Source: Deinococcus piscis
GTDB taxonomy: Bacteria; Deinococcota; Deinococci; Deinococcales; Deinococcaceae
NCBI RefSeq assembly: GCF_014653275.1
Contig: NZ_BNAL01000011.1
Coordinates: 4,953 to 68,952, forward strand
Reading direction: 5' to 3'
DNA: 64,000 nt
Shown here: positions 53,602 through 62,217 of the stretch, piece after piece
How positions within the stretch are numbered: position 1 is the first letter of the stretch
Layout: each line of letters starts with the position of its first letter
Translations under genes and position numbers: made by a program
Notes under the pieces: model-generated
Database searches by the model: none
The model's input: the letters and a program-made list of their open reading frames with translations, nothing else
What the model was told of the DNA's origin: nothing

Positions 53602-54813
53602 ATGGCAGAAGAAGGGAAGCAGAAGGCGGGGGGCGTGCCGGAGGGGTGGCGCGAGGTGCCAATTGATGCCGTAGCGAAAAGGGGAAGCGGGCATACGCCA
53701 AATAAGGGAAATCCAGATTATTGGAATGGTGGTATCAAATGGGTCTCTCTGGCCGACTCCTCAAAGCTTGACAATCGCTACATTACGGAAACAGACAAGG
53801 AAATATCCCTATTAGGAATAAAAAATTCGTCAGCCGTCCTATTAACGAAAGGCACTGTCGTTTTATCCAGAGATGCCGGAGTTGGTAAAAGTGCAATCTT
53901 AGCTGAAGAAATGGCAGTTAGTCAGCATTTCATGACTTGGACGGCCGACGAGAAAAACACGCACAATATATTTCTTTACTACTGGCTTCAGAATAAGAAG
54001 CCGGAATTTGAGGCCATAGCTACTGGTTCTACTATTAAGACTATCGGGCTTCCTTACTTTAAAAAGCTGAATATCCTCCTCCCACCCCTCCCCGAGCAAC
54101 GCAAAATCGCCGCCATTCTCTCCACCTGGGACGATTCACTGGCAACCCTGACCGACCTGATTGCCGCCAAGCGTCAGCAAAAGCGTGGGCTGGCTGAGGC
54201 GCTACTGACGGGGCAAAAGCGGCTGCCGGGGTTTGAGGGGGAGTGGGAGGAGACACGGTTCTCTTCTGTCATGCAGGAGAGCCGCATATCTGCACCTGAT
54301 GAACTAGGGAAAAGGCTGACAGTATCACTTCACCTGAAAGGCGTTTCAGTGCGGGAAGAACGGGATTCATCCGAGGCAGGCAAAACTATTTATTACCGTA
54401 GGAAGACTGGGCAATTCATTTACGGCAAACAGAATATTTTCCGGGGTTCGTTGGGGCTTGTCCCCCAAGAGCTTGACGGCTACTTATCAAGCCAAGACTT
54501 GCCCGCTTTCGATATTGCCCCTGAATACGACCCAGCATTCGTTTTCGCCTTCTTTGCCCGTCCAAAGTTTTACGAAGAGCTGGAAAAAATTGCGACAGGG
54601 ACAGGCTCAAAACGAGTTCACCCCGAGGCCATTTATAGGCTTTCTCATCCTCTCCCGCCCCTCCCAGAGCAACAAGCCATCGCCTCTGTCCTTTCCACCC
54701 TAGACAGTGAAATTGCCTCGCTGGAGTCTCTCAAGGCCAAAGTGCAGGAGCAGAAGCGTGGGCTGATGGACGAACTGCTGACTGGGCGGGTGCGCGTGAA
54801 GGTGGACGAATGA
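53602..54813 (+). CDS. hsdS: Type I restriction-modification specificity subunit
   Basis: About 403 aa, with two target-recognition domains and two conserved regions. TRD1 spans about 53650-54060 and TRD2 about 54240-54640. The conserved helical spacers are PPLPEQRKIAAILSTWDDSL and PPLPEQQAIASVLSTLDSEI, each followed by QKRGL. TRD1 and TRD2 are much poorer in GC than the spacers, showing replacement by recombination. ATG 53602 follows GAGGGAGG. The recognised DNA site cannot be read from sequence. Confidence 0.93.
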   Translation: MAEEGKQKAGGVPEGWREVPIDAVAKRGSGHTPNKGNPDYWNGGIKWVSLADSSKLDNRYITETDKEISLLGIKNSSAVLLTKGTVVLSRDAGVGKSAILAEEMAVSQHFMTWTADEKNTHNIFLYYWLQNKKPEFEAIATGSTIKTIGLPYFKKLNILLPPLPEQRKIAAILSTWDDSLATLTDLIAAKRQQKRGLAEALLTGQKRLPGFEGEWEETRFSSVMQESRISAPDELGKRLTVSLHLKGVSVREERDSSEAGKTIYYRRKTGQFIYGKQNIFRGSLGLVPQELDGYLSSQDLPAFDIAPEYDPAFVFAFFARPKFYEELEKIATGTGSKRVHPEAIYRLSHPLPPLPEQQAIASVLSTLDSEIASLESLKAKVQEQKRGLMDELLTGRVRVKVDE

Positions 54814-54891
54814 GCCGCGCTGCTCCTTTGCCTGTGCCCACGCCTGAACTGGACTGATACCCGCCCGTATTTCAACCAACTGAGGTAACCG

Positions 54892-57800
54892 ATGACCCGC
54901 ACCGACCCGCCTGCCGACTTCCGTGAAATCGTGTCCAGCCAGCTTCCAGCGTTGGCCGAGCTGGTGAACCTGGGCTATACCTTCCTGACCCCTGCCGAAG
55001 CCCTGGAAAAGAGGCGAGGCCGGCGCGGGCAGGTGATTCTGACCGAGGTGCTGCTGGAAGCCCTGGGCCGCCTGAACCGGGTGCGCTACCTGGACCAAGA
55101 GCGTGAGTTCACCCCTGAAGGGCTACAGAAAGCGGCGGACCAGTTGCTGCGCTTGCCGTTCGAGGCGCTCTACACCACGGCACAGACCGCCTACGACCTG
55201 CTGACCCTGGGCACCAGTGTGGAGCAGGTGATAGACGGGGACCGCAAGAGCTTCAGCGTCCGGTTCATTGACTGGGAGCGGCCCGAACGGAATATCTGGC
55301 ATGTGACCGAGGAGTACACGGTGGAGCGTCAGGGCAGCAGCAGCACGCGGAGGCCAGACATCGTGCTGTTCTGCAACGGGATTCCGCTGGTGGTCATTGA
55401 GTGCAAGCGCCCGGATATTCAAGATCCGCTGGCCGAGGCCATTTCGCAGACCCTGCGCAACCACGCCCGTGAGGAAATCCCGCTGCTGTACTCCTTCGCT
55501 CAGTTGCTGCTGGCGGTGGCGCAGAACGGAGCGAAGTACGCCACGACTGGGGCTGATGCGCAGTACTGGGCCACCTGGCGTGAGGAAGACCCGCAGGTCA
55601 CGGCGGCCTTGCCGGAGCTGATCGGCAAGCCGCTGCCCCCGGAAGTCCGCGGCCGCATCCTGGGCTGGCGTGACGAACCGTTGCGTTCAAAGCTGGACCG
55701 GGCCTGGCATGAAGGCCCCCGCGTGCCGAGTGCTCAGGATGGGTTGATCGCGTCTCTGCTGGCTCCGGCCCGGCTGCTGCCCTTCATCCGTGGGTTCATC
55801 GTGTTCGACGCCGGCGTGAAGAAGGTCGCCCGCTACCAGCAGTACTACGCGGTGGGCGAAATTATGCGCCGGGTGCAGGAGCGGACCCCCGAGGGCAAGC
55901 GGCATGGCGGTGTGGTGTGGCATACCACTGGGAGCGGCAAGAGCCTGACCATGGTGATGCTGGCCCGTGCGCTGACCCACCTGCCGGATGCCCTGGCACC
56001 ACGCATCGTGCTGGTCACCGACCGGGTAGACCTGGATGAGCAGATTGCCGACACCTTCAAGAACACCGGGGTTCAGCCGGTGCAGGCGAGGGACGGGCGG
56101 CATCTGCTGGAGCTGCTGTCCTCGGAGCGCACCCAGGTCATCACCACCGTCATTGACAAATTCGAGACGGTGGCCCGCGAGAAACTAAAGGTCACCAGTC
56201 CGGATGTCTTCGTGCTGGTAGACGAGTCGCACCGCAGCCAGTACGGCAGCGCCAATGCCCTGATGCAGACCGTGCTGCCCAATGCCTGCCTGATTGGCTT
56301 CACCGGCACGCCGCTGCTCAAGAAGGAGAAGAACACCGCGCAGAAGTTCGGCGGCATCCTACACACCTACACCATGGGCCGGGCGGTGCAGGACGGGGCC
56401 GTCGCGCCGCTCAAGTACGAGGCCAGGCACGCCGAGCTGCGTGGAGCACAGGAGCAGATAGACCGCTGGTTCGAGCGCGTGACCCGTAACCTGACCGATC
56501 AGCAGAAGACGGACGTGAAGCGCAAGTTCCAAGCCGCCCAGACGGTCCTGGGAGCCGGTTCCCGGCTGGAAGAGATTGCTTACGACATCGGGGAGCACTT
56601 CGCGCAGAACTACCAGAGTCGTGGTCTCAAGGCCCAATTCGCCGTGAGCAGCAAGCTGGACGCGGTGCGCTACAAGAAGATCTTCGAGCACTGGGGCCGC
56701 GTGAGCGTGGCACTGGTGATGTCCGCTCCCGATACCCGTGAGGGGCATACCACCGTGGATGAGGCCGATGTCCCAGAAGTGCAGGCCTTCTGGCGCGACA
56801 TGATGAACCGCTACGGCAGCGAAGCGAACTATCAAAAGAGCATCATTTCGGCGTTCAAGGGAGACGGCGAGCCGGAACTGCTTATCGTGGTAGATAAGCT
56901 GCTCACCGGCTTCGATGCACCGCGTAATGCCGTGCTCTACCTGGATAAGCGGCTCAAGGAACACAACATCTTGCAGGCCATTGCCCGCGTGAACCGGCTG
57001 TACGACGGCAAGGATTACGGCCTGATCGTGGATTACCGGGGCATCTTCAACGAACTGCATGAAGCGCTCGACATCTACGCCGCGCTGGAGGCCGAAGGCT
57101 TTGACCCGGCAGATGTGGCTGGCACGCTAGAGAGCGTAGAAGTGGAAATCGGTCTGCTGAAGACCCGGCACGGCCATGTCTGGGATGTGTTCAGCGGCAT
57201 AGACCGGCAGGATCTGGAAGCCATGCAGCGCCATCTGGAACCGCAGGACCGCCGGGAGGCGTTCTATGAGGCGCTGACCGCCTTTGCGAAAACCCTGCAA
57301 TTGGCCCTCAGCACACCCGCGTTCCTTGACCGGACTCCGGAAGCTGAGCGGCAGGTCTATATCCGCGACCTGCGGTTCTTTCTGAACCTGCGCACCACCG
57401 TCAAGCGGCGCTACGGTGAGAGCGTGGACTTCGGCCCCTTGGAAGCGCAGCTGCGCAAGATGGTGCAGGAGCATGTGGGGGCCGACAGCGTCACCCAGCT
57501 GGCCGAGCCGGTCAGCCTCTTTGATGCTGAAAGCGCTGAGGAGCAGGACGCCCAGATTGAAGGGGACGCCGCCAAGGCGGATACCATGGCGAGCCGAATC
57601 CGCCGGGCCGTGACTGAGCGCATGGAAGAGGACCCGACGTTCTACAAGCGGCTCTCCGAACTGGTGGACGCAGCCATTGCTGACCACCGCGCTGGGCGAC
57701 TGGCTGACCTGGAGTACCTCAAGCGTGCGCAGGAACTGACCCGGATGGCCCGTGAACGTGAGCAGGGTGAAGGTGGTGATCCCAGGTTACAGGGGCGTGA

Positions 57801-58092
57801 GGCGGCGCAGGCTTACCGTGGACTGCTGGAAGAGGGGTTGTCGGAATCTCTGAGTGGCGTAACGGACCTGGCTGAGCGGCTAACCACTGCTGCTCTAGCC
57901 TTCGACGATGCGATTCAGGGCCTCAAAATCCGGGATTGGCACAGTAATCAGGGCGTGCGGAATCGCATGATTGATGCTATGGATGACCACCTCTACGAGC
58001 TTGAGCGTGAAACTGGGCAGCGCATTCCCCATTCCATCCGGGACGCCTTGTTCGAGAAGGTCTTGTCTGTCGCACGGCACCGGGATGCCTAA
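54892..58092 (+). CDS. hsdR: Type I restriction endonuclease motor subunit
   Basis: A 1066-aa HsdR. The nuclease domain (1-230) has PDIVLFCNGIPLVVIECKRP (D...ExK). Helicase motifs are HTTGSGKSLTMVMLARAL (Walker A), LVDESHRSQYG (DEAD-like), GFTGTPLLKKEKNT (III), and KLLTGFDAPRNAVLYLDK and QAIARVNRLYDGKDYG (V/VI). The C-terminal helical part binds HsdM. It starts after GAGGTAACCG and ends overlapping the next gene by 8 nt. Confidence 0.96.
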   Translation: MTRTDPPADFREIVSSQLPALAELVNLGYTFLTPAEALEKRRGRRGQVILTEVLLEALGRLNRVRYLDQEREFTPEGLQKAADQLLRLPFEALYTTAQTAYDLLTLGTSVEQVIDGDRKSFSVRFIDWERPERNIWHVTEEYTVERQGSSSTRRPDIVLFCNGIPLVVIECKRPDIQDPLAEAISQTLRNHAREEIPLLYSFAQLLLAVAQNGAKYATTGADAQYWATWREEDPQVTAALPELIGKPLPPEVRGRILGWRDEPLRSKLDRAWHEGPRVPSAQDGLIASLLAPARLLPFIRGFIVFDAGVKKVARYQQYYAVGEIMRRVQERTPEGKRHGGVVWHTTGSGKSLTMVMLARALTHLPDALAPRIVLVTDRVDLDEQIADTFKNTGVQPVQARDGRHLLELLSSERTQVITTVIDKFETVAREKLKVTSPDVFVLVDESHRSQYGSANALMQTVLPNACLIGFTGTPLLKKEKNTAQKFGGILHTYTMGRAVQDGAVAPLKYEARHAELRGAQEQIDRWFERVTRNLTDQQKTDVKRKFQAAQTVLGAGSRLEEIAYDIGEHFAQNYQSRGLKAQFAVSSKLDAVRYKKIFEHWGRVSVALVMSAPDTREGHTTVDEADVPEVQAFWRDMMNRYGSEANYQKSIISAFKGDGEPELLIVVDKLLTGFDAPRNAVLYLDKRLKEHNILQAIARVNRLYDGKDYGLIVDYRGIFNELHEALDIYAALEAEGFDPADVAGTLESVEVEIGLLKTRHGHVWDVFSGIDRQDLEAMQRHLEPQDRREAFYEALTAFAKTLQLALSTPAFLDRTPEAERQVYIRDLRFFLNLRTTVKRRYGESVDFGPLEAQLRKMVQEHVGADSVTQLAEPVSLFDAESAEEQDAQIEGDAAKADTMASRIRRAVTERMEEDPTFYKRLSELVDAAIADHRAGRLADLEYLKRAQELTRMAREREQGEGGDPRLQGREAAQAYRGLLEEGLSESLSGVTDLAERLTTAALAFDDAIQGLKIRDWHSNQGVRNRMIDAMDDHLYELERETGQRIPHSIRDALFEKVLSVARHRDA

Positions 58093-58810
58093 GGGTAGCG
58101 GGGGGGCACGGACGGCGCAGTACGGCATGACCCGAATTCCGTATACCTTGAAGCGCCGTGCCCGCCGGACCCTCAGCATTGAGGTGCAGCCGGACGGCAG
58201 CGTGCTGGCCGTCGCGCCTTTGGAGGCGCCGGAGGATGCGGTAGAGCTGAAGGTGGCGAAACGGGGAGCCTGGATTCTCCGGCAACAGCGCGAGCTGGCA
58301 AAGTTGCCGCCCCCCTTGCCGGAACGCCAGTACGTCAGCGGTGAATCATGGCGCTACCTGGGCCGGCAGCACCGCCTGCGTCTGCTGACGGATGAGCCGG
58401 AGGGGGTCAGGGTGGTTCGCGGTGAATTGCTGGTAGCCGTGAGGACTCCTGGCCGTGCTGAGCAGGTGGTTGAGCGCTGGCTTCGGTCACGGGCCGCAGT
58501 AGTGATTTCCGAACGGATGGAATTCTGCTTAGAGCACGCGGCACATTTCGGAATCAGCCATTCGGGCGAGTTCAGTCTGCGGAGGATGCGGACACAGTGG
58601 GGAAGCTGTACACGGTCAGGCAAGCTGACGTTCAATCCTAGGCTGGTACAGGCTCCTAAAGAATGCATTGATTACGTCCTGCTGCATGAGCTGTGCCACC
58701 TCACGGAGTTCAACCACTCCGCAGCCTATTACCGGCTGCTGGGACGTGTGCTCCCTGATTGGAAGCGGCGGCGCGAGCGGCTCAACAGGTTGGTCGAGTT
58801 GCCCCAGTGA
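58085..58810 (+). CDS. YgjP-type M48-like metallopeptidase
   Basis: A 241-aa protein of the YgjP/DUF45 family. The zinc site is LLHELCHLTEFNHSAAYYRLL (HExxH plus downstream His); the preceding segment MRTQWGSCTRSGKLTFNPRL is the family hallmark (WGSC). ATG 58085 overlaps the hsdR end, so it is the last gene of the restriction operon. YgjP-like genes are often found next to type I RM loci; a role in controlled proteolysis of the enzyme is an inference. Confidence 0.9.
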   Translation: MPKGSGGARTAQYGMTRIPYTLKRRARRTLSIEVQPDGSVLAVAPLEAPEDAVELKVAKRGAWILRQQRELAKLPPPLPERQYVSGESWRYLGRQHRLRLLTDEPEGVRVVRGELLVAVRTPGRAEQVVERWLRSRAAVVISERMEFCLEHAAHFGISHSGEFSLRRMRTQWGSCTRSGKLTFNPRLVQAPKECIDYVLLHELCHLTEFNHSAAYYRLLGRVLPDWKRRRERLNRLVELPQ

Positions 58811-59393
58811 GCTGAACGGCTGCACCGGCCAAAAGCGCTTACGAAGTCCTCGCGTTGTGTAGGCTGCACAGCGAACAGGAAGCCAGTTTCTATTGATTGG
58901 CCGCTTGCAGTATGCGGCCTGCTGGCCAACACTTGTCAGGCCACTTATGAAGGCGTAGCGGACCGCCCGGCACTGCGTCTACTCTTTGCTGAAGGGAATT
59001 GCATTGGAAGCGGCCCGTACTTATGAAGCCCCGGGTCGCGGCTTCCGAATTTAACCTGGTCACGCAGTTCCGTTGGCCTGTCATGACCAATGAAAAGGGT
59101 GGTCTTAGGTGGACTGGCTGACCCCCTCGGCAGTTTTAGCTCTTCGCAACAAGCTGGGCCAGACTACCGGCTTGCCAAAATGTACAAACCGGACTGCACG
59201 GGATGCCTGTTGGCAGACAGCAGAGACAGCAAAGCACTCCCCCTTACTGATGCCTGGGTTCGGGGAGGAGCTGGGCTGGTTCGGTTTTGAAGCACGGAGG
59301 GTATTAGGGTGGAATCATTTGAGGTCCTTTCGGGCGTGATCGGAGCCAGGTGGAGGGAAATCGGCCGCCTGGAACAAAAAGCTCGGTTTCCTG
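58811..59393. other. 583-bp region without a supported gene
   Basis: Only short open frames with no family resemblance or good start signals. The stretch 59100-59330 has a Leu/Ala-rich open frame that could be a worn gene, but nothing recognisable. It may hold promoter or transfer-origin sequences of the element, not identifiable here. Confidence 0.4.
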
Positions 59394-60281
59394 TCAGGGC
59401 AGAGGCTGCGGCGTTGGACAGCATGACCCGCCAAGTGTTGGCGGACCTCGGGCACGGCTGGGACTGTGGGCATAAGAACGCTTCGGTTCAAAAGTTGCAC
59501 TGCTGAGGCTGCAACCTTCCTGTGAGGCTTTAAGGGATTGGGGGTTCGCCAGCACAGCAGGGCTCACAACAGGAGCTGAAGACCCCGCCTCCGTCTGGTT
59601 TTCTGGAGAAGGCTCCAAAGTCTTGTCAGCCTTGAGTAGGGGCAAGTGAGCAGTAAATGTCCCCCTGGGGAGACGCCCTATGCGCCGGGCGGCCAACAGG
59701 TCTTCACAGGCATCTAGAGCTTGCTGAGCCAATTCCTGCTGGTCGTAGGTCATCACGTCCTGCGTGTCAGGTCGGCAGGCTCGTTCGTCCCTAGGCTTAG
59801 AGAAGTATTGTGCCAGCCTCTCCAGGTCACCGAGCCCCTCAATCTGTCTATGCCAGACTTTTCGTCTTCTGAGTTCCTCTGCCTCCTCAGGACTGAGAAC
59901 CACCATGACATGGACGTGCGCCTTCCCTTGCCTGGAGAGGGCACAGAAAACATAACGGGGAGAATCCCCAAGGAGCTCCTGGCACTGTGCCTTAGCACGG
60001 ACTGGTGCATCCCAGTAGAAATCAGTGCAGTCCTTCAGCTCAAAGGAGACGTGGTAGACCGAGCCTGGGCAGGCTGTGAGCCGAGCCAAGATACCTTGTC
60101 CGTATCCCTTCAGCTGGGTGGCCTTGCGCCTCCGTTTGGATGTCGTGTCGTGAAGCGCATCAGGCAAGAAATCAGCTCCGTGCCGGAGTTGATATTGGTA
60201 GCTGAGGGGATGAGTTGTCGGATTGGCTGGCAGCATGGCTGTGTTGGGCAATAGGGCAGGGCCAGTGACTGGGGTGGTCAC
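59394..60281 (-). CDS. Probable HUH endonuclease (Rep/relaxase-like)
   Basis: A 295-aa protein. Residues 75-165 look like a HUH-type nicking domain: SVYHVSFELKD as the first strand, then GKAHVHVMVVLS with the HUH pair H122/H124, and ERLAQYFSKPRDE with a candidate catalytic Tyr159 and Lys162 (YxxK). The N-terminus has a basic patch (TSKRRRKATQLKGYG) and the last 90 residues are low-complexity. Rolling-circle initiation or conjugative mobilisation is the inferred role. The start (GTG 60281 or ATG 60236) is uncertain. Confidence 0.6.
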   Translation of the reverse strand: MTTPVTGPALLPNTAMLPANPTTHPLSYQYQLRHGADFLPDALHDTTSKRRRKATQLKGYGQGILARLTACPGSVYHVSFELKDCTDFYWDAPVRAKAQCQELLGDSPRYVFCALSRQGKAHVHVMVVLSPEEAEELRRRKVWHRQIEGLGDLERLAQYFSKPRDERACRPDTQDVMTYDQQELAQQALDACEDLLAARRIGRLPRGTFTAHLPLLKADKTLEPSPENQTEAGSSAPVVSPAVLANPQSLKASQEGCSLSSATFEPKRSYAHSPSRARGPPTLGGSCCPTPQPLP

Positions 60282-60307
60282 TGAACCCTGGCGATGTGGC
60301 GGGAATG

Positions 60308-60331
60308 AAAAAAGCCGACTGCTTGGTCGGC
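60308..60331 (-). terminator. Terminator between the excisionase-like and HUH genes
   Basis: Minus-strand stem GCCGAC/GTCGGC (60326-60331 and 60314-60319), 6-nt loop, then TTTTTT. It separates the two genes, so the HUH gene probably has its own promoter. Confidence 0.85.
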
Positions 60332-60348
60332 CCCAGATGTTGTTTAGA

Positions 60349-60549
60349 TCAGTTGGCTCCGCCGCCAGCCAGAAACTCGTCTATGGCGGCCAACGGAATC
60401 AGGATCTTGCGGCCAATGCTGATGCTGCGCAGCTGTCCTGTGCGGATCAGTTCGTAGACAGCGTTGCGCCCAATGCCGAGGATGTGGCCGACTTCCTCGG
60501 GACGGCGGGTGAGGCGTTCGGTTCGTTCGGTGGTTGCTTGCTCGTTCAT
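60349..60549 (-). CDS. Excisionase-like HTH_17 protein
   Basis: A 66-aa MerR-like DNA-binding protein of the excisionase (HTH_17) type: RLTRRPEEVGHILGIGRNAV, YELIRTGQLRSISIGRKILI, and PLAAIDEFL. It probably directs the integrase toward excision or regulates the neighbouring gene. AGAAGGGAG precedes the ATG. It lies 10 kb from the integrase, at the other end of the known element. Confidence 0.85.
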   Translation of the reverse strand: MNEQATTERTERLTRRPEEVGHILGIGRNAVYELIRTGQLRSISIGRKILIPLAAIDEFLAGGGAN

Positions 60550-60624
60550 TTCTAGGCTCCCTTCTGTGACGGCCGAATCTCTTGCGAGGTGTTCCTGTTT
60601 CGGCTTGCTTCGTCCTCTAGGGCC

Positions 60625-60674
60625 TATAATGATGACAACAGAAATGACCCAAAAAGTGTTTCCATAAGTTCTTC
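60625..60674 (+). promoter_or_regulatory. Promoter of the unknown 412-aa gene
   Basis: Consensus TATAAT at 60625-60630, about 45 bp before ATG 60675. The -35 is unclear. It diverges from the excisionase-like gene. Confidence 0.55.
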
Positions 60675-61913
60675 ATGCAACAGAGCAAGGCCAAAAGAAT
60701 GTCTGACACGCAGCTTTTATCTATTCCCCGAAAGGAGCGAGACCGGATTTACATCCAGGTGCGAGAAGGACTTTCTCGGAAATGTCCGGATCTGGTGGAA
60801 TTCTGGAAGCTGAAGCATGTTCAGCAGGTCTTGGACTGGCCCTCTATCAGGCAACACCGTGCAGACCATGAACTGACGGACGCATTGATCCAAACGATTG
60901 TTGACCAAGCCATCAGCTATGCGCCACGCAGCCTTCTGCGGAATGAAGCAGCAAAGCAGAAGCAAATGATTCCTAGACTGCGGCCCGAGTCAGTTTCCCT
61001 GAGTAGCATTCATGGAATGGCCTATTTCATGGGCTTGCGGATCCAGCAGGATAAGACCTTGATGGCGGAGCTTGAAGCTTTGCGAGAGCTGATTGCGACT
61101 GACGCTGCCACTGGCACTGCGAATGGTGAGGCCCCTTTTCCCTGGTTTAATAGCCGTACGGAGACAAGGGCGAACGCACTTCGGAGAGCGCAGGACTGGC
61201 TTGAACAAGTTGCAGACCGGGAAAGCACAGTTGCTCAGCTACACATCCAGCTAGAGGCTGCTTCCTATCAAGCTCTACGCCAAGACTGGAACGATTGGAT
61301 CAACTTTGAACCCGACCATTTGCGTGAGGGCGGTATGGAACTCGCAGCTTACCTTCGGCTGTTGGCCGATCATGTTGAAGGTTGGTCTAGTGGACCACTC
61401 GTTCCAACAATGCAGCTGGGTGGGCTGATTACTACAGAGAATACGATTGGCCCCGTCGGCAACGAGAAGCTCTCTGTCCACCACCGTGTTGTAGTCCCCC
61501 CGTCTGCTGGACTTCTCAAGCGCCTCTATGACTTGGTAGCACTGATGGCGCGTAGTCCTGGCTGGGATACCGCATCAGCTACGCGGTTCATTTTGACCGA
61601 TGATCCTCCCTTACCCCAGGGCCTTCTGAGGCAAGCTCTCGAGCAGCAAAAGCCTATGCAGCTCGATCAAGTGGCGTTGCTGCAGTTGGTTTACATGACA
61701 CGGGATGACACTGAGCGTGGAGTTTGGGCTCGGCGTCTCAGAATTTGGGATGATTGGCTCATAAGAGGAGAAGGCCTCACCAAGCGGTTCATGACTGCGG
61801 CCGAGGCAACCCGACCAAAAGCGTTACAGGTCGTCTTCCGGCGAGCATATGCAGATGCTGAGAAGCGGCTTGCTAAGGCACTCCTGCAAGTGGATAGGTT
61901 TGAAGAGGCCTAG
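60675..61913 (+). CDS. Unrecognised 412-aa protein between Xis and Cas3
   Basis: A soluble, mostly helical protein of 412 aa that I do not recognise. Notable parts are LSIPRKERDRIYIQVREGLS at the N-terminus, a Trp/Arg-rich helix RANALRRAQDWLEQVADRES, and a central WINFEPDHLREGGMELAAYL with DHVEGWSSGPLVPTMQLGGL. No nuclease, kinase, NTPase or HTH motif is clear. GC is lower than in the backbone. ATG 60699 is an alternative start. It may belong to the element or the defence cluster. Confidence 0.55.
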   Translation: MQQSKAKRMSDTQLLSIPRKERDRIYIQVREGLSRKCPDLVEFWKLKHVQQVLDWPSIRQHRADHELTDALIQTIVDQAISYAPRSLLRNEAAKQKQMIPRLRPESVSLSSIHGMAYFMGLRIQQDKTLMAELEALRELIATDAATGTANGEAPFPWFNSRTETRANALRRAQDWLEQVADRESTVAQLHIQLEAASYQALRQDWNDWINFEPDHLREGGMELAAYLRLLADHVEGWSSGPLVPTMQLGGLITTENTIGPVGNEKLSVHHRVVVPPSAGLLKRLYDLVALMARSPGWDTASATRFILTDDPPLPQGLLRQALEQQKPMQLDQVALLQLVYMTRDDTERGVWARRLRIWDDWLIRGEGLTKRFMTAAEATRPKALQVVFRRAYADAEKRLAKALLQVDRFEEA

Positions 61914-62217
61914 CCAGCCCCTGTGCCCGACAAGTTCTTCTTCAGCCCCCTAGCCCCACCGAAATGTAGGGAGCAGCCCCCCATACCTGTACTTAATCAT
62001 GCGGTAAATGTGATCATGATTTTCGGAATGGTTGTGGGTTGGCTCGCCGTTTACTTGCGTGCAGCATCTAGGTTGTGTCAGGGCCGGCAACCCTCTCTTA
62101 TATTTTTCTATGAGTCAGGCGGCATTTATCGCAATCTGTAAGAGCGTGTTTGATACAGCCAACTGATCATCCACAAATTAGCGACGCTGTCCAAAAGTAA
62201 AGGCGCATAGTGGAAGC
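61914..62217. other. 304-bp gap before cas3
   Basis: AT-rich, with no recognised gene; a 72-codon open frame (61923-62141) has no supporting signals. It should contain the cas operon promoter. CATAGT 6 nt before the cas3 ATG is a possible -10. No CRISPR repeat is seen here. Confidence 0.45.

Noticed and set aside
59303..59310. TTAGGGTG as an attR core matching the tRNA-Arg end
   Set aside because: Only 8 bases match, as expected by chance.
61923..62141. 72-codon plus-strand open frame before cas3
   Set aside because: No ribosome site or leaderless box, and no similarity to known proteins.
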